Positions 23,556-36,612 of a stretch of DNA of 64,000 nucleotides are shown here, one piece after another. Every line of letters begins with the position of its first letter. Positions within the stretch are counted from its first letter, which is position 1. The DNA comes from Aldrovandia affinis (lineage: Eukaryota > Chordata > Actinopteri > Notacanthiformes > Halosauridae). The notes beneath the pieces were generated by a model, which had not been told where the DNA came from, ran no database searches, and was given only the letters and a program-made list of their open reading frames with translations. The stretch lies in contig JAINUG010000055.1 of assembly GCA_029706075.1 (NCBI GenBank), positions 3,976,399 to 4,040,398 on the forward strand, read 5' to 3'. The position numbers and the translations under genes were made by a program.

Positions 23556-23782
23556 GGCTGGCAGTGTAGTGTAATGGTTAGGGAGTTGGGCTTGTAACTC
23601 AGAGGTTGCAGGTTCAATTCCCAGGTGGGGCACTGCTGTTGTACCCTTGAGCAATGTACTTAACCTGAATTGCTTCAGTAAAATATCCAGCTGTATAAAT
23701 GGATTGTATGTAAAGAAATGTAAACTGTGTAAGTCGCTCTGGATAAGAGTGTCTGCTAAATGCCTAAAATGTAAATGTAATG
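23556..23782 (+). mobile_element. SINE family A with 14-bp target duplication
   Basis: The copy is full length: head GTGTAGTGTAATGGTTAGGG, B-box GGTTCAATTCCC, body GTACCCTTGAGCAATGTACT, tail CTCTGGATAAGAGTGTCTGC. It is flanked by TAAATGTTGTCACT at 23542-23555 and 23783-23796. It sits 243 bp upstream of the TM7 exon in transcript terms. Confidence 0.92.
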
Positions 23783-25994
23783 TAAATGTTGTCACTCAGG
23801 ATACATGCACAGTCTGCAGCTGTGGAGCAGGTCATAGCTGCAGTACAGAAATCTGACAAAACATTATTCAAAACAAATGTAGCCATTTTAAATATATCAG
23901 TATAAATTTGATTCCATGCATACATGAGAGAGACAAAGCTAATTTCATATCCTGTCCAGATTGTATTTATTAATTCATTTATTTGTTCATTTTTCCAAGT
24001 TATTATCGTGATAGGAAACCCTGACAGGTGAATTTGTTACATTTGGCAAATTACAGGCCCGGAGATAAGGGAAATGGTTGACTAACAGGAACCTTTGAGG
24101 TGAGATGGAAACCAGATATACTTTTACTCAAACCAGTCTGTAAGCTGTGCAAATAACTACAGTAGAAGTAGTATCCAATCCAGTATTTCACGTCTTCTAT
24201 CTATTGTATTAGGCTAATGGTCAATGCTACTCTATTGCCTTGTAACAGTAGCAACCCATTATACTGTAGCTAGAGGTTTGATGGTTTGAGAGGTGGCCTT
24301 TTGCACAAGTCAATATGTATCTACACATAACCAATAAAGCATAATTTTCAACAACCATCACGGTAACAGAATAAGAAGATGTACAGCTGTGTTTATTCAT
24401 AACACACTGTAAGGAGGTATCACACACACCGTCTTCTCCCAAAACTAATAATCTGTTCCAGGATTACATATTTAGCTGTTTCTGTGTGTATGATTTTCAC
24501 ACAGCGCAGTCTTAATATGTGTTATTTAATAATTCATTTTCCAGTAGACAAGCACAAACATACACTTCAGTTCATGTACGTGCATGGTGTAGCAAAGCAA
24601 TGTACAGTTTAGACACTGCTATGGACAAATAGGGTGCAAAAAGATTTAATACAGGAATTGTATTTGCATTTGATGACACGTTCATTATATAATAATTACA
24701 GTTAATCAACTGTAATAATCAGTCAACGGAAGCCTACAGTACACTATATGTGTGGGATTCTGTGAAATGGTTGACTGAAGTGGTCTTACAGAACACATGC
24801 AGGTTAAACAAGTTGCAATGATATGGCACTATGGCGATTAACATCCACTGATGTGTTTGTTGCATTCCCTCGTAAACGCACAACCTTTGTTTCAGCATAC
24901 TGCCTTAGAAAAGGCATTTATACTCCGTGTGCGTTTGGATGTTACGTGCATGTGTGTGTCATATCCTGCTGCTTGTACTTTGAGGTTTTTTCCATATGGT
25001 CCACGTAACGTATGTGAGAGCTTATCTTCTTCAGTCCTCGTAATTGGCTTCTTGCCGTCTGCTTGTAACATGCAGAACCCCTCATTTATATACAAGGAAA
25101 TTAACATTCAGTTACTAGTGGGACACAATAAAGACAAGATGCTTAACTCATTAGATAAAAGCGCAGGGAGTCTGATTCGCTTCTGATAGGCACAGATAAG
25201 ATGATGACATTTCAGATTACGTGGCTGGAAAGCCTGTGCCCAAATACACCGACGGAGTATCTGTTCGCCCGTGTCAACCTTGTGTTCTTTAATCTCCACT
25301 CCTGATGTTTTAGCGTTGCGTCGTTTGTTAATTGAGTGAACAACTTTTTTTTTAGAAGTTTGTATTGCAAATGAAAGAGACGGAGGACTCGCTCTAAATT
25401 TAAGTGAGGCGTGGAACAGCTGTTTAAGTCTTAACGAAGAAGGAAATGAGGAAACCTGCATGGGGACTTGTTCAGGATTAAGCATGTTATTTTGTAGTTG
25501 TTTAAGTAACCTTGTGTTTTCAAGTAACTCACAGTGGATTTATTTATCACTAATCGATTACACAAACATTGACTTACTGTACCACTCTTGTTCATGGAGT
25601 GTAATGGTACTGTATTTCTTTAGAGTTATACTGAAACACACCCTCTGAAATCTACCGCCACAGAGAATATGATGGTTTTCGGCCAAGGTTTTCCCCTCTC
25701 ACCTTGAGGTTACTGTGAGGGAGTCCTGAGGCAAAGAGGGAAGCGCCAACTTCAATGATGAGCAAGCTGCACTGCTGAGCTCCCAGACCAAGTGATGGAA
25801 CAAACAATCAGATTATATAACAATAAAATATAACCCAACGGAACATATTCATCAAGCTCAACAGCATGAGCTCTGAGGAGATCATGACTGCTGTCTATCT
25901 TCCTAACATGGTTATACCTTTATTTACTCTCTCATGGTGGAATAATGCAGACAACCTCGTACACGTAAGAGGCTTTTGCTGTATGCTTTGGGTC

Positions 25995-26384
<390 letters not shown>

Positions 26385-26812
26385 ATACTGATGCTAGAAG
26401 TCTAACTCATATTTCTGTAGAGGTTTCAGTACTGTACTTTCATTCATCAGAAAAAATAAATAAATCAGTCATTCCCCTGTATGATTAGTCTACTGTATGA
26501 TTAGTCTGCTTCTGCAAAAAAGTAAAAAGCTAAAACTTTCTTCTGGCCTCAGATTTTGCCACCGGCTTCTGAGACAGCAAAGCTTTGGAAGGAAACTCAT
26601 TCATCACACTCCGCTAGCTGTAAGAAACCAGAGCGCCCAACATCACTTTATAGTGCTTTTACTAATCTTTTCAAGCTAAAAACAGACTTTAAATATATCT
26701 AATTCCATCAGGAAATGTATCAAAATTCCCACTGAAAAACAAGTAAAAGGGGGTTGAGGGAAGGAATGGTGTCAATGAGATGACAATGCAACTGCATAAA
26801 ACGCTCATTTGT

Positions 26813-27665
26813 TTTCCACATTAGCACATAACAATGTGTACTTCTATGTGTTCTCCACATTAGCACATAATAATGTGTACTTCTATGTGTTCTCCACATT
26901 AGCGCATAACAATGTGTACTTCTATGTGTTCTCCACGTTAGCACATAATAATGTGTACTTCTATGTGTTCTCCACATTAGCACATAATAATGTGTACTTC
27001 TATGTGTTCTCCACATTAGCGCATAACAATGTGTACTTCTATGTGTTCTCCACATTGCTTTTATAACAATGTGTACTTCTATGTGTTCTCCACATTAGCA
27101 CATAATAATGTGTACTTCTATGTGTTCTCCACATTAGCACATAATAATGTGTACTTCTATGGGTTCTCCACATTAGCGCATAACAATGTGCACTTCTATG
27201 TGTTCTCCGCATTAGCACATAACAATGTGTAGTTCTATGTGTTTCCACGTTAGCACATAACAATGTGTACTTCTATGTGTTCTCCACATTAGCACATAAC
27301 AATATGTACTTCTATGTGTTCTCCACGTTAGCGCATAACAATGTGTACTTCTATGTGTTTTCCACGTTAGCACATAACAATGTGTAGTTCTATGTGTTTT
27401 CCACATTAGCACATAATAATGTGTACTTCTATGTGTTCTCCACATTAGCACATAACAATGTGTACTTCTATGTGTTTTCCACGTTAGCACATAACAATGT
27501 GTAGTCCCATGTGTTTTCCACATTAGCACATAACAATGTGTACTTCTATGTGTTTTCCACGTTAGCACATAATAATGTGTACTTCTATGTGTTTTCCACG
27601 TTAGCACATAACAATGTGTACTTCTATGTGTTCTCCACGTTAGCACATAACAATGTGTACTTCTG
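26813..27665. repeat. 39-bp minisatellite, about 22 copies
   Basis: The unit starts CACATTAGCACATAACAATG, continues TGTACTTCTATGTGTTCTC, and repeats with C/T and A/G variants at fixed sites. Because 39 is divisible by three, both strands stay open. Plus-strand frames read FSTLAHNNVYFYV; minus-strand frames read WRTHRSTHCYVLM. One unit is interrupted at 27055-27065 (GCTTTTAT) and a 38-bp unit near 27240 shifts the frames. No start context, splice signal or non-repeat domain supports a protein. Confidence 0.95.
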
Positions 27666-28487
27666 TAGACAGCTGAGCGTGGTAGCGGAACTGCTATTGC
27701 TAATGCAACTGCTAATGCAATCACAGTGTAATTACGTAGGCACATTACCCATTCTCCATCAAAGGCTTGTTTTTCACCCATATTTACAGTTAACTCTTTG
27801 AAATGACCTTTTCCTGGCCTTGTCTCTCAGTAATTTCTCTCCCCTGGCAATTTCTAATTTTGCAAGTGCGTATATTCCCTGCCTCATTATATATGATTAA
27901 CATTGTCTTGTGTAATTATTTTTTTCTCCTTTGCATTTCTCTAGGGCAGAGTGACTTCACGCACAAATTAAACAACTTTTAAAACGCTTTTCCACTGTTT
28001 AACCCAAAAACGAAATGCTTTCTTCATAATCCCATGGATCTGTATCCCATAGAACTCTGGTTTTGCTTCATGCATTTATTCCAAAACCCTGCCCGGGAGA
28101 ATCCATATGCACTTACAGATCATGAAATCATGATTGATTTAGTATACATTCAAATCCAATCATTCAGACTGGAATATTAGGTTATTTCAGCATTGCTGTA
28201 TAATATGGTTTAAATATAGCCACAGCCTTAGCCTGTCCTTTGGGGGGTCTCCCCACTCTACAGGAATCGATACCTGTGCAGTGCCTACTGTAACCAAGGG
28301 CAGGGTAAATAACAGCGAATACACTGTTCTCAACAATATACCACTTTTGCAGTTGCAGCCAGGTTGTGCTATGTGTCCCGACAATGTGATTATCATTAAC
28401 CAAAAATATTTTTACCTAGCTATGTTCTCATACTTTAGTCTAGTTTGGGAGTTGGCTTCACCGTACGCTAAACTATTCAGCTCTTCA

Positions 28488-28786
28488 GGGGGCCTCCCGC
28501 GTGGTCCAGTGGTTTCAACGTCCGACGCTGGCCACGGCGACTGGGGTTCAATTCCACCGGCCGCGCCAGTGCCACCGGGGGCAGCAATTGGCTGTCCGCC
28601 CCAGGGAGGGGGGAGGGAAACCGACAGGCTAGGAGGAGACGATACTTTGCCCTCGTTACTACCGGTCACAGGGCTACGGCAGCAAACTCACATTACGAGG
28701 GGGGGATTGACTTGAAAAATAGCGGGTGTAATTGGCTACCAAATTGGGAGGAAAACTGGATAAAATCAGAAACAAATTATAATTAT
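28488..28786 (+). mobile_element. SINE family B with perfect 17-bp target duplication
   Basis: Flanked by AACTATTCAGCTCTTCA at 28471-28487 and 28787-28803, proving retroposition. Head CTCCCGCGTGGTCCAGTGGT, B-box GGGGTTCAATTCCACC, body GCAATTGGCTGTCCGCCCCA, end AAAATCAGAAAC. The perfect duplication suggests a fairly recent insertion. Confidence 0.95.
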
Positions 28787-30077
28787 AACTATTCAGCTCT
28801 TCATGGTCAATAGCTTAAAATTCCAGTCTTTCTGTAGTTAAAATGAAACTCTTTTACATGATGGCTGAATGGTTGATTTGTGATTTGTTGAATCTAAAGC
28901 ATTCAATTTGCATACTGCCCTGCCAGCTGCAGAATTAATCAGCTAACTTCATTATGGCAACTGTCATTATTTATAAAATCTAAAGCAAATTCAAGCTTCG
29001 GCGTTTTTTCCAGCACTTACAATTTGCATAACAAAACAAACATGGTCATCTAGCTGCCTAGTTAGCAGACAAATAGTGTGGTAATATTGTGTGCTACATT
29101 CATAGATATTTGTGATTAAAGTAGATGTATTATTATTAATAACACACCTGCCCCAGTTCAGGATACTTTCATTGAGTTTTCCCCTATGCACCATATACTG
29201 TATGTACACCAAACACCTGCACCAGCACTGCACACAACCAAAGTGTCCCAGATGTTCAGGGATTTGCACAAATTTGAGTCTCGGCCTCCAAATGCCCGCG
29301 AAACATAAAACCGTCCAGAAATAACCCCCCCCACGCCAGTACTTTCCACCCCACCCCCCACCCCGCCTTCCACAAAATAATTTGTCTCCTGGACCTGTCC
29401 CTGTCTATATGTATATGTGATTATGAATATATTATGGAAGCATGTATTTTTATTGAAATATAGTTAGAATTGGAAATTGGCACATGCCACGCCTACAGAC
29501 TACAGGCTCCAAAACAGAGATCAAGACATATGGGTATGCCACAATGGGTATAGTTAATAAATGATTGCATAAATATATTTAATCTGAGAAATATTGACAA
29601 AAAGATGCATTATACAGAAACTCCCTAATCACACTTAGTCCAAGATCTTATGGACTTAATCTTAGCTCCCGAATTTCCATTTATTATCCTCTGTATTATC
29701 TGAGTTGTTATTAAAGGGAAATATGTTTAGAGGGGAAATATGTTTGCTCGACATTTACTTAGTTTAAAACAGTACAGCGTCAACAATTTACATTTCCTTG
29801 TGTTTGATTTGCAACCTTCTGTATCTATTAGCATAAACAGTAGCCTACTGTACATTCAATCCCTGCGGCATATAACACAGAGAATGATTATAATTGCAAG
29901 AGAGCAGATATCTTCCACCTGTGTATTTCATTAAGGTAAATAAATGCATTCACAGTTCATTTCCACTGTTTCACAACTGCTCATGAATTCAGTAGTACTT
30001 TTATTTAACATGGGCAGCACTTCACACACAATTTGCTTTAAAAAAGTTTTACAACTATGTATGTACTTTGTATACCT

Positions 30078-30119
30078 CATTTACTCAAATTTTTCCTTTA
30101 TTTTCAAAGTTACCTGCAT
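30078..30119. repeat. Tc1-A terminal fragment
   Basis: TTACTCAAATTTTTCCTTTA then TTTTCAAAGTTACCTG resembles the family A right end. The rest of the element is missing. Confidence 0.5.
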
Positions 30120-30147
30120 ATATATATATACTGTATATATATATATA

Positions 30148-31127
30148 CACTCAGTGGCCACTTTAGGTACACCTGTACACCTGCTCGTTAATGCAATTAT
30201 GTAATCAGCCAATCATGTGGCAGCAACTCAATGCATAAAAGCATGCAGACATGGTCAAGAGGTTCAGTTGTTGTTCAGACAAAGAATCTGAATGGGGAAG
30301 AAATGTGATCTACACCGGGTTCCACTCCTGTCAGCTAAGAACAGGAAAGTGAGGCACAGGCTCACTAAAACTGGACAGTTGAAGATTGGAAAAACATTGC
30401 CTGTCTGACGAATCTCGATTTCTGCTGCGACATGCAGATGGTAGGGTCAGAATTTGGCATAAACAACATGATTCCATGCATCCATCCTGCCTTGTGTCAA
30501 CGGTTCAGGCTGCTGGTGGTGGTGTAATGGTGTGGGGAAGGGTTTCTTGGCACACATTAGGCCCCTTAATACCAACTGAGCATCGTTTATATGCCACAGC
30601 CTACCTGAGTCTTGTTGCTGACCATGTGCATCCCTTTATGGCCACAGTCTACCCATCTTCTAATGACTACTTCCAACAGGATAATGTGCCATGTCACTAA
30701 GCACACGCTATCTCAAGCTGGTTCCACGAACATAATAATAATATTATAATAATATACGCCATTTAGAAGACGCCTTTATCCAAAGCGACTTACAGTAGTG
30801 AATGCAGACATTTTCAGTATATGTGGCCCCAGTGGGAATTGAAACCACAACCTAAGCATTGCCAACGCTGTGCTCTACCAACTGAGCCACAGAGAACATG
30901 ACAATGAGTTCACTATACTCCAATGGCCTCCACAGTCACCAGATCTCAGTCCAATAGAGCACCTTTGGGATGTGGTGGAACGGGAGATTTGTGACATGAA
31001 TGTGCAGCCGACAAATCTGCAGCAACCTTGTTAAATCCATGCCACAAAGAATTCAGGCTCTTCTGGGGGCAAAGGGGGGTCCTACCCAGTACTAGAAAGG
31101 TGTACCTAATAAAGTGGCCACTGAGTG
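30148..31127 (+). mobile_element. Tc1-like family B, internally deleted, with nested SINE
   Basis: Inverted ends CACTCAGTGGCCACTTTA and TAAAGTGGCCACTGAGTG lie between TA dinucleotides. Compared with the fuller copy at 47556-48750, about 330 bp of transposase N-terminus is missing (join at GATCTA|CACCGGG, near 30310-30315), about 65 bp is lost near 31030, and a 160-bp SINE C is inserted at 30734. The left terminus lacks ATTA of TTTATTAGG. The remaining frame 30386-30700 still shows DESRF and QQDN motifs. Confidence 0.9.
30734..30893 (-). mobile_element. SINE family C inserted in a Tc1 element
   Basis: Flanked by GAACAT at 30728-30733 and 30894-30899; the uninterrupted Tc1 copy at 47556 has GAACAT once at this place. 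On the minus strand the head is TGTGGCTCAGTTGGTAGAGC (a clear A-box), B-box-like GGTTTCAATTCCC, tail GTCGCTTTGGATAAAGG, and a (TTA)n end. Confidence 0.93.
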
Positions 31128-33223
31128 TATATGCACATATATACAGTAAAATATAGTCAAAACCAATTGTAAAAATAATAAATATGAATACTTTTATTTC
31201 ACATCATGAACAAGACTAATCTGTCCGTACGTGTTCAGTCTGCTAACTACATTATGATTGATACCATTTAAATGCACGAATAAGCAGACCACTAGGGAAT
31301 TGCATTTTCATTTAAGAGTAGCATACGAAGAGGCAATGCACTGAAGCGCGGTGGGGAAAAAAACACTCACAAATATTTATCATATTTCAGCGACTCTGAC
31401 AGCAATGAATTACATGCTGTTACTTTACACTTAGCATCACGCAACTATGAGCTTGGCTAGTTTCTCACTCCGTTTGGGGCACTACATCCGGGGACGTGAT
31501 TGGCGACTACTTCTGATGAATCCCACAATAGAGTGTGCACGAAATGATCAAGCCCACCATCAGAAATACAGTATGCCTGCACAATCAGATTAGAGGAAGC
31601 CTAGGTCAGAAAAGTTAACAAAGTTACCTTGTACTGCACTTAAAGTAGTCTTCAGCAGATACCCACTACTTCTGTCAAATATAATTTCTAAGAAAAATAG
31701 AAATTCTGAATATTTAGAAGTTCATCCTGAATATATAAATGAATATATAAAAAATGTGTCCTAGGGCTCAGGCATATCAAAAGACAGCTGCTTTGGTCTC
31801 ATTGCAATTTATTGAAATGGAACCATTCCTTTGTTGTATAAAATTGTATTCGACATTAGAGTGCAATCAAAAATACATTATTTAACACTTTAACATTCAT
31901 TTTAAATGGCAATAGTTTGGACTGCATAACGGGGTCCTTATTTTCTGGGTCCTTCCCATCTGCTGGTTCATTGTGCCAGTCTATGATAGCTAGGGTAATT
32001 GTAAGCGGTGGTACACAAACAAGGCAGCCTATTGGTAGAAACAACTGATACATGTATTTGTACAGCGTGGACAATTTATGTAATTATTTTGCAAAATTAG
32101 ATCATTGTCTCTCTTTTTCTCTCTCACTTGAAGTAAAATCGTCAGGGTAAGGCCTTTTTGTAATGTACCTGTGTGCTTAAAATTGCTCTGCTTTCTGAGT
32201 AGGTGGCTGGAAACGGGAGCAAAATCCTGGGAGCTTCAGTAAACTGTGAAAGCTTCATTTAAATTAGGCAGTTCAATGCAAAGCAGAGTCACGAACACAC
32301 GTACATGTTCTCTGGCACAAACAGGTGAGCCACATCACTGTTTCTTTAAACTGGCAAAACAACAAGTGGGCGCCACACGAGCGCAGGATTTTGGCACACG
32401 AATGGGAGCAAAAAGAACGTATCAAGTTGCCAACGTTGGGGATTATTGGAGAATGGAACAAATATATTGGAGAACGGACAACATTTTAAAACAACTTCTG
32501 TGGAGTGGATTATTAACCTGCTGCTACGTTGCCTTGTGACTTTTCCAAGACAAAGACTGAAAGCTACAATACAGCAAAGCTAAACTGAAAGCATGGCTAA
32601 GACTACGAATTATGATCATCGTGCGCTCCTCAAGTATTCCTCAGTCATGAACGCCGTCCAATCATAATACAGACCCAATGCCAACAGCTTCGGCGCGCTG
32701 CAAATCACCGAAAGCCGCGTTCTTCAAAGTCTCCCTTTCGGCAATTTATTGTGACAGCCCAACGGCTGCAGCAAGACATCTTTGTGAAAGAAGTGTTTAT
32801 GAAACCCTAATTAAAGTATTTCCCCCCAAATCACACCATTACAGTATTGCTAAGAATGTATAATCATAGCGTGTCTTCAGGGCCTCAGGAAGCGCATATT
32901 ATCTTTCTCCCGCTCTCGCTCTCTCGCCTCCTCTCTTGGGCATGTCCCACTTTGTGGCAGACTCTCTGTCGCTGGTATTTGCAAGCAACCCAGAATGTAC
33001 AGAATGGAAAGATGATCCAGAAATAAAGAGCACTCATAAAAGGCAAGGTTTCATTTGAACATTGCTGCTGCCCACTTTGTTCAAAATTAAGTTGTCTCGT
33101 GTGGATATGTCGGTTTGAATCTTGCTAGCTCGCAAGCTAACCAGCCATTTAAGTTATTTGCAAGCTAGCGTGATAAATATCTGGTCAAGCTCATATTCTG
33201 TTTGCTATGTTCTCTATATATAT
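31128..33223. other. No gene or named repeat
   Basis: AT-rich intron sequence with scattered short open frames on both strands. 32900-32935 is CT-rich. I see no coding or RNA feature. Confidence 0.4.
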
Positions 33224-33624
33224 TGTGACCAACTCCTGTCACACTGGGAAGGAGTAGGTTGGTAGTTGTGGAGTGTGATGGAGGCTGTGCAGTGTGTTGG
33301 AGAGTGTTTTGATGAGAAGTGTTTTGGATTGCTGCCTGTGTGTTAAATTGGATTGTTTGAGGACCCCGCTTGTGAACTGACTTTTGGACTGGATTGAGGA
33401 ACTGGATTGGACTTGGACTATGGATCACGGATTACGACAACGAATAAGGATTGTGGACTTTGTGTTTTGGATCCCCCCGAATACCCCACCCTTTGTTTTG
33501 TGTTTGTCAAGATTTGTTTATTAAATTATTATTTTGTTTGGATTACTGACTCCTCTGGGTTATTTAACTACCTACGCCCGCTGCAAAGGTCCGTGAGTGT
33601 CGTCCAACCCCAAGGGACACCACA
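33224..33624 (+). mobile_element. Candidate solo LTR
   Basis: Starts TGTGACCAACTCC and ends GGGACACCACA, giving TGTG...CACA ends over 401 bp, with an ATTAAA poly(A)-like signal near 33520 and AT repeats on both sides (TATATATA left, ATATATATG right). No PBS or coding region follows on either side. The structure fits a solo LTR from recombination. The family is unknown to me. Confidence 0.6.
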
Positions 33625-33865
33625 ATATATATGATATATATATTTTTGTATCGTCTTTTTTACTGCTGTGCCTTTAACCCTAAAAATCTGTCAGAAAATA
33701 TTGTGGGGGTCAATTGAATGCTCTTCATCCCCCCTGAAACCTCCACCTATGCATGCCAGGCTATGCATGACTGAAAAAAGCATTTCAGCCATACATATTC
33801 TTTTTTTGTAATGGATGAAAATAAAGGAATGTTGTATTACTGGTGGTTTCTATAACGTTCCAAGT

Positions 33866-34086
33866 TACATTACATTACATTACATTACAGGCATTTAGCA
33901 GACGCTCTTATCCAGAGCGACTTACAGTTTACATTTCTTTACAATCCATTTATACAGCTGGATATTAACTGAAGCAATTCAGGTTAAGTACCTTGCTCAA
34001 GGGTACAACGGCAGTGTCCCACCTGGGGATTGAACCTGCAACCTTAACGTTACAAGCCCAGCTCCTTAACCATTATACCACACTTC
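33866..34086 (-). mobile_element. SINE family A with TGTAA tail
   Basis: On the plus strand (TTACA)n is followed by GGCATTTAGCAGACGCTCTT and the body, ending at the head near ATTATACCACACTTCC. The A-rich pentamer at the SINE 3' end suggests the tail used by its partner LINE. Confidence 0.88.
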
Positions 34087-35265
34087 CTCCTCTTTCCCCG
34101 ATTCCCGCATCCATGGGTCAGAGCCACACCAGTGTTTCCATTATTCAGTTCCACTAATGTGTAATGATTGTGATGTGCAGAAACTGTACCACACAGCATA
34201 TATTTGTTAAACGTGTCCCATGCCACTAATTTAAAAGTGCATCTTGGTTGCAATAAAACACGCAGAGTGATAAAAGCGTGGCTCTATGCATTGTAGTTAG
34301 ATCGAATCCATGCCTGAGTCTGATCAATTTTACGACTCTGCTTAATTTGAATGCATCTAATGCACCTATTTAACCATGTATAGTACGGTGTAAAATGCAC
34401 AATTAGCCTTGTAAAGAACAACGGCCTGGATCCAATAAACATTCACCCTTAACGTTGACTTGCAAGTGTTTTTTTTTTTCTTCCTGTGCACGAACACTGC
34501 TTGGAAGGTTAATTTCGCGGAACTCTGCAAACGGGGGTCTGTGAAAAAAAACCCTAAAAAAACCTGAACGTTTTGACAAGCGTTTAATCCTGAGTTCATG
34601 ACTAATTTGTCCCAGGCCTGACGTCATGCTCTCCCAACGTTTCCAAACAGCCCGGTCCAACAGGGTGCCCCTGGAATGAACAGAAGAACAGCGGGGATCG
34701 AGAGGAATGCATCCCAGACAAATCTGTGACAAAGCGAGTCCAATCCGTCGTGAAAGGGTCACGACACGCAGGTCAAATGGCTGAGTCTTAGCCTGCTCGG
34801 TTATGATCCTTTCTTGTCTGGGCCCTGAGGTGTGAAGAAAGGGAGGTTGGGGGTGGTGAGCATTTGGTCAGGGGCAGCCAAAGTGCTCCTACATGAAGGT
34901 CTGTCATTGGTTGCCGGAAGAACCAGCAGTGCTGCACGTGGCAGGAGAATCACAGGGATCTCGACCCCTTCGCACGTTTCTGCACTCATAATCTGCGCGC
35001 CGGTGTCTTGTGTTCGTGGCGGCTAATGAAAAAACAGCCTCAAGGTCTTCCCCCCAGCTAAACGCTAGCTGTCAGAACCCTTCAGCCACTACATTTCCTC
35101 AACGCGTTGGCACAGACACGCTCCTCCAGACTGCTGGGAACAAGGACAAGGAAAACGAAAGACGCCTATAGACGATTCAGGAGGATCGGCCATAAACACT
35201 ACAAATTCAGCCCCTTGTCTCACGCCCAGTCAAACAACACAGCGGCCTGGTGACGCCCCTCCACC
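34087..35265. other. No gene recognised
   Basis: Open frames on both strands near 34403-34762 and 34801-35026 lack recognisable domains. Nothing else is supported. Confidence 0.4.
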
Positions 35266-35270
35266 CCACA

Positions 35271-35660
35271 AAATTCCATCATTTTGGTGGAATTTGTGGT
35301 GGAAAACCCTGTCTCAGGCGCCGCTCCAGATTCTCCCATAAGTGTTCCAGATTCGGTTGAGATTTGGTGACTGAGACGGCCATGGCATATGGTTTACATA
35401 ATTTGTATGCTCATAAAATGATTCAGTAACCACTCGTGCCACCTGTGTATGGGGGCATTGTCATCATGGAAGAGACCACTCCCAGCAGGATAGAAATGCT
35501 TCACCATAGGATGAAGGTGATCAGGTCTTTGTGTTTATTGGCATTTACCTTGCCCCCAAAGGGCTTGAGTGGACCTAAACCATGGCAGGAAAATACACCC
35601 CACATCAAAATAGAGCCACCAGCCACCCTTTATTGGTTCCTTTATTTTGGCAGTTACCAG
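35271..35660. mobile_element. Tc1-like family A, left end missing
   Basis: The right end TTTATTTTGGCAGTTACCAG is followed by TA. The internal matches GAGACGGCCATGGCATATGG and GGAAGAGACCACTCCCA are shared with the copies at 40944 and 55775. Confidence 0.75.
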
Positions 35661-35984
35661 TATCTGGTCAGTCAGAACTTTTGCTATAAAGTAAGCATTT
35701 CTAATTTGTTCATTTCATAATATATGTTATTAACCAACATTTTTACTTCCTAATCCCTGAGAAATGCCACATTATGCCTCTTTAACATCATACCCTGAGA
35801 GATATTGAAATTATCCAGGTATCTTAATGAGTAATCAAGCTCTGTAAATAATAAGAGTTGCCAAGCAGTTGACAAATTGATTCAACATAGTTACTGATCC
35901 GTAAAGCAACAAGTGGGAGAATACATGACGTATATCACTACTGTTGTATTCTGTTGTACAGTATCTAGCTCATTATTAACAATT

Positions 35985-36231
35985 TGAACAATTGTTTTGA
36001 ATATTGACTTATTGACCGTTGTTGGCCATTATGAGCTCACACCCAGAGGCAGCCAGAGGATAATGGACTCCCCCTCTTGAGTCTGGTTCCTCCCAAATAT
36101 TTTTTCCCTGTTTGTTTGACCAAGGGAGGTTTTCCTTAACATTGTTGCCTTAGGCTTGTTATTGTGGAGGTTTAAGCTGGGGTCTGCTGTAAAGCATATT
36201 GTGACAAATGTTTTGTAAAAAGCACTATACA
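35985..36231 (+). repeat. LINE 3' tail, interrupted by a SINE
   Basis: CCTCCCAAATATTTTTTCCC, GGAGGTTTTCCTTAACATTG and AAGCATATTGTGACAAATG are the pattern of L2/Rex-type fish LINE 3' ends. The final AAGCACTATACA is cut by SINE B at 36232, and the tail resumes at about 36613 (AAGTGCTATACAAAAATG). Confidence 0.65.
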
Positions 36232-36612
36232 GGGTCTCCCGAGTGGTCTAGCGGTTACAATATTTGATGCTGGCCACTGCGACCGGGGTTCGATTCCACC
36301 GGCTGCGCCAGAGTCGGCTCTGGCTGGGAGTGCCACTAGAGCACAGCAATTGGCTGTCCGCCCCAGGGAGGGGAGAGGGAAGCTGACATGATTTCACTGC
36401 ATATAGGAGTGGCTCTGGAGTACTGGAGTTATGGTCGTCTGCTTGGCGAGTTCCGTCTCAGAGGAAACGGTGCTTCACCTTTGTCACTGCCGGTCACAGG
36501 GCTACGGCAGCAAACTCACAATACGAGAGGGGGATTGACATGAAAAAGAGAGATTGGCTACTAAATTGGGGAAAAATAGGATAAAATCAGAACCAAATAT
36601 ATATATATTTTT
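36232..36612 (+). mobile_element. SINE family B, long variant
   Basis: Head TCTCCCGAGTGGTCTAGCGG, B-box GGGGTTCGATTCCACC. The body is as in 28488 but with an extra middle section (GAAGCTGACATGATTTCACT), also present in SINE D. The flanks AAGCACTATACA and AAGTGCTATACA are a diverged target duplication inside a LINE tail. Confidence 0.85.

Noticed and set aside
26813..27665. CRISPR-like array
   Set aside because: Units are contiguous with no unique spacers, and the DNA is a vertebrate intron.
27212..27781. 189-codon repeat protein on the minus strand
   Set aside because: Period of 39 bp keeps every frame open; both strands give equally long repeats, so it is a minisatellite.
30856..30893. tRNA gene suggested by the TGGCTCAGTTGGTAGAGC A-box (also 6900, 4830 and 23565)
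   Set aside because: No full cloverleaf; each is the head of a dispersed SINE with tail and target duplications.
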